A DNA stretch of 53,201 nucleotides, from positions 1 through 53,201 of the forward strand of contig NZ_LOEE01000047.1 in NCBI RefSeq assembly GCF_001562415.1, given 5' to 3'. Position 1 is the stretch's first letter; every line of letters begins with the position of its first letter. The notes under the pieces were generated by a model. The model searched no databases and was not told the DNA's origin. It saw only the letters and a list, made by a program, of their open reading frames with translations. Of this stretch, positions 42,788 through 50,844 are shown piece after piece. The DNA is from Thermotalea metallivorans. Its GTDB lineage: Bacteria; Bacillota; Clostridia; Peptostreptococcales; Thermotaleaceae. The translations under genes were made by a program, and so were the position numbers.

Positions 42788-44291
42788 GACAAACCCCATC
42801 CTCACCATATGGTATTTTTAAGATAACCTTCGTTCCTTCGCCTATTTTGCTCTCTATTTCTATGACATCCTTAATTTCTGAAATATTATAAAAAAGTCTC
42901 AAACGGTCAATGACATTATGCATGCCGATTCCCGTCACATGCCTGTTGGATGGATCATCACTACTGTCGGCGCCAATAATGGCTGCTACACGTTTTTCAT
43001 CCATGCCAATGCCGTTATCCTGCACTTCCACCAAAATTTTTCCCCCATCGGCCTTGATATTCAAATGAATTTCTCCGTTTTTTTCTAAATGTTCAAGACC
43101 ATGGATAAAAGCATTTTCAACAATGGGCTGGATAATAATGCAAGGCATCTTTGCCTCAAGCACCCTTTCTTCAATATCTGTAAAAAATTCTATGCGATTG
43201 CCAAACCTAGTCTTCAGAATATACATATAGTTTTTTACATACTTGATCTCATCTCCCAAGGTTACAGGCTCATCCAATTTCCTCAGATTGTACCGAAAGA
43301 GTTCGGCAATATTTTCTATAAACTCCGAGGCCTTATCGGCTCCCTCCATCATGGACAGTTGGGATGCCGCATTCAAGGTATTAAAAAGAAAATGAGGATT
43401 GATTTGGGACTGTAGAGATTTTAGTTCCGCTTCTTTCAGCAGATTTTTCATCTTTAAGTTCTGCATTTCCTGTTCCTTCAACCTTTTCTCAATCTCTGCC
43501 TGTCTCTTGATTTCATCAATGTAGCTCCTGATGTTGACAACCATTTTATGAAAGGCCTTGGCCAGTATATGGATTTCATCATCCGTTTGTATTTCTACAG
43601 GTTCAATATCAAAATCGCCCTTTGAAATTCTCTCCGCTGAATGGGAAAGTTCTACGATGGGCTTTGTCAACCGATATGTGAATAAAATCGCAAGAAAAAT
43701 ATTAAGCATTACAGAGCCTATAATGATCAGAAGATTGAAATAGCTGATAAAGGTCATATTCTTAGTAATCATAGCATATTTCTGAGATCCGCCCTGGAGT
43801 TTTGCATTGAGAAGATGATGGATGTAAAGCTTAATGTATTCACTGATTTGGTTTGATCTTGTGAAATGGGCTATATATTCACTGCTGATCCTGCCCCGCT
43901 TTGCCCTTACGGCACTGTCCGTTTCCTTCAGGAGGTTGTCTATCATATAACCAATATCCTTCAACATTAGCCGATCTAAATCATAGACGGCCTCCCTGGG
44001 TATATTCCTTGATTTTTCTTGAAGATTGTTATAAATGGTATAATAATTCAAAAGAGCTTCTGAAGATTTGGAAGCAAGATATTTCTCAACCTCTATCATC
44101 AGGAGATTGACATCATTGTTTAAACTGTTGAGATAGACATAGTCCGATATAATGGAGTGGAATCTGTTTAAGACAATTTTGGCATTATAATAGGAAAAGA
44201 GACTGGTAATCCCCAGCAAAAAGTAGTGATCAAATAATAAATGATCAATTTTCTTCTGATGCCCGTAAATCTAAAAATATCTTTGTTCATG
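42762..44291 (-). CDS. lytS: LytS/YesM-type sensor histidine kinase
   Basis: Starting at ATG 44291 (GGTGA five bases upstream, 11 bases after the preceding stop) gives 509 residues. This restores the first membrane helix, LIIYYLITTFLLGITSLFSY (about 15-34), that a start at TTG 44219 would cut. An extracytoplasmic domain (about 35-180) and second membrane helix (about 182-206) follow, then HAMP. The His_kinase domain has SQINPHFLFNTLNAAS with His about 300, and the ATPase part has NAFIHGLEHLEKNG and VEVQDNGIGMDE. LytS-type kinases of this layout couple with anchored sugar-binding proteins in the xylose system. It is flanked by two such proteins here. Confidence 0.9.
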
Positions 44292-44301
44292 GTTTCACCA
44301 A

Positions 44302-45309
44302 CTATTCCATACGATCAGCCTTTTTTTCGTATTCTGCTAGGTTTTCCTTTTCAATCACCTTTACACCTGTATCAATAAAGGTAGATACATTGTTTTTTTC
44401 TTTGATATCCATTAGAGCTTTCAAACTTTCATATCCCATTTTATAAGGATCACTCATGACCGTACCGTAAATGATACCCTTTTCTATGTACCTTAAAATA
44501 TTTTGTGTGTCTCCATAACCCACCAAAGTAATACTGCCAACCTTGTTATGGTCCACGATAAGCTGGGCAGCTCCCAAAGTGTCCACCGAATTGGTTGTAA
44601 AGATTGCGTTAATGCCCCGCTGGCTGTTGATGATAGACTGGGTAATCTCTTCTGCGCTCAAAATTCCCATTTTGGATGTATACACTTTGATGACTTTCAT
44701 ATGGGGGTAGCTGTTGATTGTACTCAAAAAACCGTTTATTTTCAGGTTCTGGCTGGCTGTATCCATTTCAAAATCATTGCTGACAATGATAGCAATATTG
44801 GCTTCTCCTCCGGTAGCTTTTATCATTAGCTTGGCAGCTTCCTTTCCCAGCAAAAAGCTGTTGGTTCCCACAAATGCATTTCTATTGCTGTTTTTATCGT
44901 CATTTTCTATGGTAACAACGGGAATCCCCTTGCTATAAGCCTTGTTGATCAATTCCGTAAAGTTTACCCCGCTGGAAACATGGGTAATGATTCCATCCAC
45001 ATTGGACATAACGGCAATATCCAGATATTGCAACTCATCCTGAGGATGATTAAACCTCGGGGCATTGAATTCCACAACGACATTATAGTATTTGGCTGCA
45101 TCCTCTATGCCTCGTCTCACTTCTTTCCAAAAGGGATCCACAGAATTTTGCCCTACAAAGTAAAAATGGTACTTTGGCTTTGACAAAAAAATACTGGTTT
45201 CCTCCCTTTGAAGCCAATATAAAGCCATGCCTGTCATTACTATGAAAATGATTAAAATAACCATCATATTGCGTACAATCCAGTCAAAAATTTTTTTCCA
45301 TATCTTCAT
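44302..45309 (-). CDS. membrane-anchored periplasmic-binding-protein sensor (RbsB/Peripla_BP_4-like)
   Basis: 335 residues. One N-terminal membrane helix (MMVILIIFIVMTGMALYWL, about 15-33), no lipobox, then a sugar-binding fold: HFYFVGQNSVDPFWKEVRRG, VDGIITHVSSGVNFTELINK, IPVVTIENDDKNSNRNAFVG, NAIFTTNSVDTLGAAQLIVD and MSDPYKMGYESLKALMDI. This is a second sensor-type binding protein, unlike XylFII in sequence, encoded directly before the kinase gene and in the same operon. It may present another ligand to the kinase or a co-sensor role; no substrate can be assigned. AGGGGGAAC lies 11 bases before the ATG. Confidence 0.82.
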   Translation of the reverse strand: MKIWKKIFDWIVRNMMVILIIFIVMTGMALYWLQREETSIFLSKPKYHFYFVGQNSVDPFWKEVRRGIEDAAKYYNVVVEFNAPRFNHPQDELQYLDIAVMSNVDGIITHVSSGVNFTELINKAYSKGIPVVTIENDDKNSNRNAFVGTNSFLLGKEAAKLMIKATGGEANIAIIVSNDFEMDTASQNLKINGFLSTINSYPHMKVIKVYTSKMGILSAEEITQSIINSQRGINAIFTTNSVDTLGAAQLIVDHNKVGSITLVGYGDTQNILRYIEKGIIYGTVMSDPYKMGYESLKALMDIKEKNNVSTFIDTGVKVIEKENLAEYEKKADRME

Positions 45310-45417
45310 GAAGCCATGTTCCCCCTGATAAAATAAATTGAGTCAGCTATGGCCCATCCCATGCCATGTGGTTATTGTAATATTCTATAGATCATATCAA
45401 TCTCCTCCTTGCATATT

Positions 45418-46479
45418 TTAGCAAAAAGGAAGGGTTCTTTTTTGTTTGCTGCTCTCCATGGCCAATTCAATAATACGAACGGTATTTCTTGCTTCCCAAG
45501 GTTTCACCGCCGGCGCTTCTATTCCCCGGATGGCCCTATAGACATTTTCATAAAAGGCCCTATAATCCCCGGGCAAACTTTCCACCTTTCCCCTGAAGGA
45601 TAATCCGTTGATCTCTGTGTTTAGAATCCCCCATAAAGCTTCCGGCTCTTTCCCCCAGTCCTCCATATCCTTTGGAAAACAACCTTTCTTCAAGGCAGCC
45701 TCCTGCACGTCCATACCATATTTTACAAAGGAACCCCTATCTCCCATGACGGCAAAATGGGGCATGGGCTCCCTAACCAGCATGCCTGCTTTCAGGATTG
45801 CCTTTGTTTTTTCATAATGCAGCGTAATTTCAAAATAATCATCGACTTTTCCCCCTTCCCGCTGGATGCGAATATCTCCCGTGACCTCTCTGGGAAGGCC
45901 GAACAGACATTGGGCCTGGTCAATTAAATGGCTGCCCAGGTCATACAATACCCCTGCCCCCGGCCCATCTTCTTCCCTCCATGCATTGGGCCTAGGAACA
46001 TTTCTGAAACGATCAAACCGGGCCTCATATTCAACCACATTTCCAAGGAGATGACTGTCTATAATTTTCTTCACCGTCAAAAAATCACTGTCCCACCTTC
46101 TGTTTTGATGCACTGTCAATACCCTGTTTTGTTTTTGGGAAAGGGCGATCAGTGCATCGGCTTCCTCTGATGTAATCGTAAAGGGTTTTTCCACCACCAC
46201 ATGTTTATTGGCCAACAATGCCTTCGATGCATACTCAAAATGGGATGTATTCGGCGTAGCCACCACCACCAATTCTATCTCCTCATCCTCCAACAGCTTA
46301 TCTGCGTCGGGAACAACCACCGCTTGAGGATAAATCTGCCTTGCCATGGCTGCCGTTTCTTCCCGGGTTGATACAATTTTCGCCAGTTCCAAATGCTCAA
46401 CGCTGTAAATGACGGGTGCATGAAATACCCTCCCGCCTAAACCAAAACCAATAAGACCTACCTTCACTTTCTCTTTCAT
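45418..46479 (-). CDS. Gfo/Idh/MocA family oxidoreductase (IolW/YvaA-like)
   Basis: About 353 residues. The N-terminal Rossmann domain begins KVKVGLIGFGLGGRVFHAPV. The EKP motif is in KHVVVEKPFTITSEEA and the substrate domain has HQNRRWDSDFLTVKKII, then GPGAGVLYDLGSHLIDQAQC. The C-terminal AMESSKQKRT matches B. subtilis IolW, an NADP-dependent scyllo-inositol dehydrogenase. A polyol or sugar oxidoreductase role is likely, which would fit the sugar-sensing genes downstream on the same strand, 108 bases away. ATG 46479 has AAGGGGTGGGAG; GTG 46491 is inside that site. Confidence 0.85.
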   Translation of the reverse strand: MKEKVKVGLIGFGLGGRVFHAPVIYSVEHLELAKIVSTREETAAMARQIYPQAVVVPDADKLLEDEEIELVVVATPNTSHFEYASKALLANKHVVVEKPFTITSEEADALIALSQKQNRVLTVHQNRRWDSDFLTVKKIIDSHLLGNVVEYEARFDRFRNVPRPNAWREEDGPGAGVLYDLGSHLIDQAQCLFGLPREVTGDIRIQREGGKVDDYFEITLHYEKTKAILKAGMLVREPMPHFAVMGDRGSFVKYGMDVQEAALKKGCFPKDMEDWGKEPEALWGILNTEINGLSFRGKVESLPGDYRAFYENVYRAIRGIEAPAVKPWEARNTVRIIELAMESSKQKRTLPFC

Positions 46480-46691
46480 TTTTTCTCCCACCCCTTATCA
46501 TTCCTATGACTTTGTCCATGATTATGAAAACAACTATCCCGGTCAGACAACCGGAAGTACTGCACACTTACCAATATTATACTACGAAAACTACTCTTTT
46601 CTATCAGGGCCATTCATTTTCCTATACAAAATCTTTCTGTCACCTTTCCTTTCATACCAAAACACCTTCCCGATTGGATAATATTGGCTAG

Positions 46692-46720
46692 TTGACATAA
46701 TGCAACGCCTCCCTTATAAT
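46692..46720 (+). promoter_or_regulatory. sigma-A promoter of the cell-wall hydrolase gene
   Basis: TTGACA (46692-46697) and TATAAT (46715-46720) are perfect hexamers with a 17-base spacer. The start near 46727 lies just ahead of the c-di-AMP aptamer, so the whole riboswitch is in the leader. Confidence 0.9.
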
Positions 46721-46740
46721 AAACATAATGTAAACACATT

Positions 46741-46857
46741 ACATTTGCTGAATCCCGGATATTCCGGGTACGGAGGAACCAATTTTGGGGTTAATCCATG
46801 TATTTCATGGTAGGGAACCTTCTATCCCGAACCCGTCAGCTAACTTCGGAAGCATAG
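46741..46857 (+). promoter_or_regulatory. c-di-AMP riboswitch (ydaO-yuaA class)
   Basis: The leader contains TGCTGAATCCCGG, GGGTACGGAGGAACC, GGGGTTAATCC, GGTAGGGAACC and ATCCCGAACCCGTCAGCTAA, in the order and form of the ydaO aptamer. Upper stems pair CCCGGA with TCCGGG and CCATG with CATGG. TGCT at the start can pair with AGCA near 46849 to close P1. No separate terminator is visible between aptamer and ribosome binding site (46863-46868), so control may act on translation or on a structure I cannot see. The class usually represses cell-wall and osmoprotection genes when c-di-AMP is high. Confidence 0.92.
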
Positions 46858-46877
46858 AAAGGAAGGAGTGTATTGTG

Positions 46878-47582
46878 ATGAGGATGAAATTGAAAAGAAT
46901 TGTATCGATATGTGTAATTTTATTGCTATTATCACTACAATTCACCAATGTGTTTGCAAAGGAAACCATTACTTATGCTACGCTAAAATTCGGCAGCAGA
47001 GGAAGCGCCGTAACCAAATTGCAGCAAGCATTGAGCAACAAAGGATTTTCCCCAGGCCCTATCGACGGTATTTATGGAAAAAAGACTGAAAAAGCCGTCA
47101 TCACTTTCCAAAAAGCCAATGGTCTAACCATAGACGGAATCGCCGGGAAGGAAACCCAATCCAGATTATATGCACAACCTGTTTCCAGGGGTGCAATTAC
47201 AAGGAATGATTCATATGCCACAGACCTGTACTGGCTGTCGAGAATTATCCATGCTGAGGCGGGAGCCGAGCCTTATAAGGGAAAAGTGGCAGTGGGCAAT
47301 GTGATTCTGAACAGGGTAAAATCCAAGGACTTTCCGAACACCGTGAAGGGCGTCATATTCGAGTATTATCAGGGAATTCCCCAGTTTAGTCCTGTGGCGG
47401 AGGGCACGATTTACAATACGCCTTCTGAGGAAAGTATACAAGCTGCAAAGGATGCATTCAACGGCGCAAGACCTGTAGGAGATGCCACATACTTCTTCAA
47501 TCCTGATAAAGCAGAAGGAAAGTGGATTGTAAAAAACAAAACTTATGTCATGAGAATCGGCGATCATGTGTTTTACAGATAG
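46878..47582 (+). CDS. SleB-type cell-wall hydrolase with peptidoglycan-binding domain
   Basis: 234 residues. A signal peptide (RIVSICVILLLLSLQFTNVFA, ending AKE) is followed by a PG_binding_1 domain (LKFGSRGSAVTKLQQALSNK through GIAGKETQSRL, about 35-100). A Hydrolase_2 domain follows (about 115-234): LSRIIHAEAGAEPYKGKVAV with the catalytic Glu in HAEAG, then NVILNRV, FSPVAEGTIYN and AKDAFNGARPVGDATYFFNP. It is exported and cleaves peptidoglycan; SleB and CwlJ act on spore cortex, but c-di-AMP control suggests vegetative wall turnover. ATG 46878 lies nine bases after AAGGAG. Confidence 0.9.
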   Translation: MRMKLKRIVSICVILLLLSLQFTNVFAKETITYATLKFGSRGSAVTKLQQALSNKGFSPGPIDGIYGKKTEKAVITFQKANGLTIDGIAGKETQSRLYAQPVSRGAITRNDSYATDLYWLSRIIHAEAGAEPYKGKVAVGNVILNRVKSKDFPNTVKGVIFEYYQGIPQFSPVAEGTIYNTPSEESIQAAKDAFNGARPVGDATYFFNPDKAEGKWIVKNKTYVMRIGDHVFYR

Positions 47583-47629
47583 CCAAAAGATATGAACATC
47601 AGATGCTGTGAAAGAAACAGGACATTTTC

Positions 47630-47661
47630 AAAGGGAGCCTCTTGCAGGCTCCCTTTGGTTT
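47630..47661 (+). terminator. terminator of the cell-wall hydrolase gene
   Basis: AAAGGGAGCC (47630-47639) pairs with GGCTCCCTTT (47647-47656), followed by GGTTTG. Strong stem, modest T-run. Confidence 0.75.
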
Positions 47662-47725
47662 GTAGACAACTCCTTGAAATTGGACTTCCCCTGCTCAGAT
47701 CTGTGCCCCTTTTCTCAATCATAAA

Positions 47726-47844
47726 ATAACAAAGTTTTCCGTTGGAAAGTTTCAAGGAAGACTTTGTTGAAACACATGGCGAAAATTATGACTTATCCAC
47801 AACTTATGAAAGTACATCATTTTCTATGTGTTATAAGGAAAAAA
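47726..47844 (+). repeat. structured intergenic repeat element, copy B
   Basis: Second copy of the element at 26934-27058. It has hairpin TTTCC-GTT-GGAAA (47736-47748), alternative arm GGAAGACTTT (47756-47765), long-range stem AACACAT (47771-47777) with ATGTGTT (47826-47832), and DnaA box TTATCCACA (47793-47801). Two stem differences from copy A keep pairing on this strand (one a full C-G to U-A exchange, others G-U wobbles). It lies between convergent genes, so it is not simply a leader of a downstream gene. Confidence 0.7.
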
Positions 47845-47910
47845 GCAGCTTGCTGATTCGCGACGAAGCCGAAATCTCAAGGGTTCTTGTCGATCCCATT
47901 GCTGTTTCTC

Positions 47911-48777
47911 CTATTCTTCATCATAAAAATCTAAATAGGAATAATGCTTTCCCCCTTTTTCCCAGCCTAAAACAGCATCTAAGTTTACGTTCTGGGCGGC
48001 TTTAAAAATGGATTTATCCACATCCTTAAAGCTGCCCTTTAAATTTTTAATCAACTCCTTGATTTCATATCGCTTATTTCCTGTCTTTTCTGCAGCTACC
48101 ATGCATGCACAATTCAGGGGCCAGATCCCGCTCTCTTGAGTATAATATTCAATATAGCGCTCCTCAATGTAATAAAGAGGTCGAATTAACTCCAATCCTT
48201 TAAAATTTGAAGACCTCAATTTGGGCAGCATGGTTTTGAAGCACCCCGTGTACAGCAAATTCATCATGGTTGTCTCTATGACATCATTGAAATGGTGCCC
48301 CAAGGCCAGTTTGTTGCATCCTAACTCCCGGGCCTTTGTATACAGCGCTCCCCGCCGCATTTTCGCACACATATAACAGGGATAATCCTTTGCAATATTG
48401 TCTACAATTCGAAAAATCCCCGAATCAAAAACTTGAATAGGGATGTTTAAATATCTGCAGTTATCCACCAGCAGACCCTTGATATCCTCATGATATCCCG
48501 GGTCCATGACAATAAATTCCAACTCAAAATTGTCTTCCCCATGCCGTTTCAATTCTTGGAATAATTTCGCCATCAGCATACTGTCTTTCCCGCCGGAAAT
48601 GGCCACGGCAATCCTGTCTCCTGCTTCCACCAGGTTAAAATCTTTTAATGCTTTGATAAACTTTGACCATATATGTTTTCTATATTTTGTAATCAGGCTG
48701 CGTTCTATTTCCCAAAGAGGCTTTCTTTCTTCAAAGGGTATCAATACTTCACAGCCCTTTCCTGCGATGTCGCCCAA
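47911..48777 (-). CDS. PP-loop ATPase, TtcA/TtuA-like tRNA thiolation family
   Basis: About 288 residues. The PP-loop is AVAISGGKDSMLMAKLFQEL; Cys pairs are in DYPCYMCAKMRRGALY and LNCACMVAA. ELGCNKLALGHHFNDVIETT is the family core. TtcA makes 2-thiocytidine at tRNA position 32 using an iron-sulfur cluster held by such cysteines; TtuA-type enzymes act at position 54. The exact target is not clear from sequence. TTG 48777 is favoured because AGAGGTGA lies six bases ahead; GTG 48786 lies within that site. The gene stands downstream of the Lrp regulator on the same strand, 46 bases away. Confidence 0.82.
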   Translation of the reverse strand: MGDIAGKGCEVLIPFEERKPLWEIERSLITKYRKHIWSKFIKALKDFNLVEAGDRIAVAISGGKDSMLMAKLFQELKRHGEDNFELEFIVMDPGYHEDIKGLLVDNCRYLNIPIQVFDSGIFRIVDNIAKDYPCYMCAKMRRGALYTKARELGCNKLALGHHFNDVIETTMMNLLYTGCFKTMLPKLRSSNFKGLELIRPLYYIEERYIEYYTQESGIWPLNCACMVAAEKTGNKRYEIKELIKNLKGSFKDVDKSIFKAAQNVNLDAVLGWEKGGKHYSYLDFYDEE

Positions 48778-48823
48778 AGCTATCACCTCTCAATGTTTTA
48801 TCATAGTTTCTATCGATGTCCCC

Positions 48824-49252
48824 CTATAATATAACCTTATATTCAATGGGACTGGAAAGGATAATAGATGTCCTGCTATTACCAAACCGTTTAATATCAT
48901 CAATTAATTTTTCCAACTCCGCCATATTTTCCGTCATCACCTTCAAAGTCATGCAATCACCACCGGTAATATGGTGGCATTCCACAATGCATTCATGGGT
49001 CGGTGCAAATTCCAGAAATTTTTTATAATTTTCCGCCTTAATCGACACGTCGATAAAAGCCTTTATATTTTTATTTAGTTTTTGCGGATTGACGATAGCC
49101 CTATAACCTAAGATTACTCCATTTTCTTCCAGCTTCTTCACCCTCTCCGATACAGCCGGTGAAGTTAATCCCACTTTTTTCCCCAGGTCTTTCATAGAAA
49201 TCCGGCCATCTTGCTGTAAAATTTCAAGGATTTTCAAATCTGTGGAATCCAT
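48824..49252 (-). CDS. Lrp/AsnC family transcriptional regulator
   Basis: 142 residues, the standard length. The N-terminal winged helix-turn-helix is DLKILEILQQDGRISMKDLG followed by VGLTSPAVSERVKKLEENGV. The C-terminal RAM domain has NPQKLNKNIKAFIDVSIKAE and HHITGGDCMTLKVMTENMAE, which bind amino-acid effectors and form octamers. It diverges from the oxaloacetate decarboxylase/aminotransferase operon, 171 bases away, so autoregulation and control of that operon by an amino acid are likely. ATG 49252 has GGAGGG seven bases upstream. Confidence 0.9.
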   Translation of the reverse strand: MDSTDLKILEILQQDGRISMKDLGKKVGLTSPAVSERVKKLEENGVILGYRAIVNPQKLNKNIKAFIDVSIKAENYKKFLEFAPTHECIVECHHITGGDCMTLKVMTENMAELEKLIDDIKRFGNSRTSIILSSPIEYKVIL

Positions 49253-49423
49253 CAAACACCCTCCATCATTCAATAAAGAATTTTTAGATATTTTTTTTAA
49301 TAATAAACCAATTATAGCATATCACTTTATTTATTGACTGTACATAAAAAAATAGATTGATATAATGGTGGTAAAAAAGAGATGATATTGTTGAAAAATA
49401 TCGATATACCGGGGAGGTCAATT

Positions 49424-50821
49424 ATGTCTCAAGTAAAAATCATGGAAACCGTTTTAAGGGATGGCCATCAATCATTGATCGCCACAAGACTGAAAATGGA
49501 AGAAATATTGCCTGTTTTAGACAAATTAGACGATATTGGCTATCATGCCCTTGAAATGTGGGGAGGTGCAACCTTTGATGCGTGTTTAAGATTTCTAAAT
49601 GAAGATCCATGGGAAAGACTCAGAATCATCCGAAAGCACGTGAAAAGGACGAATCTTCAGATGCTTTTAAGGGGTCAAAACCTGCTGGGATATAAACATT
49701 ATCCTGATGATGTGGTGATCGCTTTTGTAAAAAAAGCCATTGCCAATGGAATAGACATCATTCGAATCTTTGATGCTTTGAATGATACCAGAAACCTAAA
49801 GGTGGCCCTGGAGACCACAAAAAAAGAAGGAGGCCATGCCCAGGCAGCCATTTCATACACCATTAGTCCCGTCCACACGACGGAGACCTATGTGGCATTG
49901 GCAAAAGAATTGGAAAACATGGGAGCAGATTCTATCTGCATAAAGGATATGTCCGGCCTTTTAACGCCTTATTATACCTATGAGCTGGTCAGCATGATCA
50001 AAAAAGCAGTAAAGGTTCCCATAGAATTGCATTCCCATGCCACCAGCGGCTTAGCATGCATGACCTATCTAAAAGCCGTCGAGGCAGGGGTCGATATCAT
50101 CGACACGGCCATTTCTCCTTTTGCCCTGGGCACCTCTCAACCTCCGACAGAGCCAATGGTTGCTGCTTTGAAAGACACGCCCTATGATACAGGATTGGAC
50201 ATGGGCAAACTCAATGAAGTTGCAGAACACTTCAGACCTATCCGTGAAAAATATATGGATAACGGACTGCTCAATCCAAAGGTATTGGGAGTAGATATCA
50301 ATACCTTGGTATTCCAGGTACCGGGCGGCATGTTGTCAAATCTTGTAAGTCAATTGGCCGCACAAAATGCTTTGGACAAATTCGAGGAAGTTCTCAAAGA
50401 AGTGCCGAGGGTTCGAGAGGACTTGGGCTATCCTCCTTTGGTTACACCTACAAGCCAAATGGTTGGAACACAGGCCGTATTGAATGTGATCACAGGGGAA
50501 AGATATAAAATGGTCCCCAAAGAAATCAAAGCTTACGTGAAGGGAATGTATGGAAAACCGACGGTACCCATCAATGAAGAAATCATCAAAAAAATCATTG
50601 GAGATGAGGAAGTAATCACCTGCAGGCCGGCAGACTTAATTGAGCCCCAGCTAGAAAGCCTTCGGAATGAAATCAAGGAATATTTGGAGCAGGAGGAAGA
50701 TGTTCTGTCCTATGCATTATTCCCGCAGGTAGCCCTAAACTTTTTCCAGCAACGCCAAGCAGAAAAATATAAAATAGAGGGAAGTCTTGTAGATAAAGTA
50801 CAAAAAACCCATCCGGTATAA
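49424..50821 (+). CDS. oadA: oxaloacetate decarboxylase alpha / pyruvate carboxylase 5S-like subunit, no biotin domain
   Basis: About 465 residues: IMETVLRDGHQSLIATRLK starts the HMGL-like TIM barrel of carboxyltransferases, with EMWGGATFDACLRFLNEDPW, LLRGQNLLGYKHYPDDVV, IKDMSGLLTPY with the metal-binding region, and LHSHATSGLACM. The PYC_OADA conserved domain follows (VPGGMLSNLVSQL, GYPPLVTPTSQMVGTQAVLN). The protein ends at KVQKTHPV without the biotinyl MKM domain that OadA often carries. A separate biotin carrier would be needed. It interconverts oxaloacetate and pyruvate in combination with other subunits. An extended -10 (TGATATAAT, about 49358-49366) lies upstream. ATG 49424 follows GGGGAGG. 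It forms an operon with the aminotransferase. Confidence 0.85.
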   Translation: MSQVKIMETVLRDGHQSLIATRLKMEEILPVLDKLDDIGYHALEMWGGATFDACLRFLNEDPWERLRIIRKHVKRTNLQMLLRGQNLLGYKHYPDDVVIAFVKKAIANGIDIIRIFDALNDTRNLKVALETTKKEGGHAQAAISYTISPVHTTETYVALAKELENMGADSICIKDMSGLLTPYYTYELVSMIKKAVKVPIELHSHATSGLACMTYLKAVEAGVDIIDTAISPFALGTSQPPTEPMVAALKDTPYDTGLDMGKLNEVAEHFRPIREKYMDNGLLNPKVLGVDINTLVFQVPGGMLSNLVSQLAAQNALDKFEEVLKEVPRVREDLGYPPLVTPTSQMVGTQAVLNVITGERYKMVPKEIKAYVKGMYGKPTVPINEEIIKKIIGDEEVITCRPADLIEPQLESLRNEIKEYLEQEEDVLSYALFPQVALNFFQQRQAEKYKIEGSLVDKVQKTHPV

Positions 50822-50844
50822 AAGGAGAAAAGGAGAGATCTATC

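Noticed and set aside
44219-44219. TTG 44219 as the start of the LytS-type kinase
   Set aside because: The frame is open to ATG 44291, which has a ribosome binding site and restores the first membrane helix.
26934-47844. The two TTATCCACA DnaA boxes as a replication origin
   Set aside because: Single boxes 20 kb apart, no box cluster, no AT-rich unwinding region and no dnaA or dnaN gene.
49334-49366. TTGACT with TATAAT as a standard promoter for oadA
   Set aside because: The spacer would be 21 bases; only the extended -10 is credible, so it is mentioned with the gene instead.
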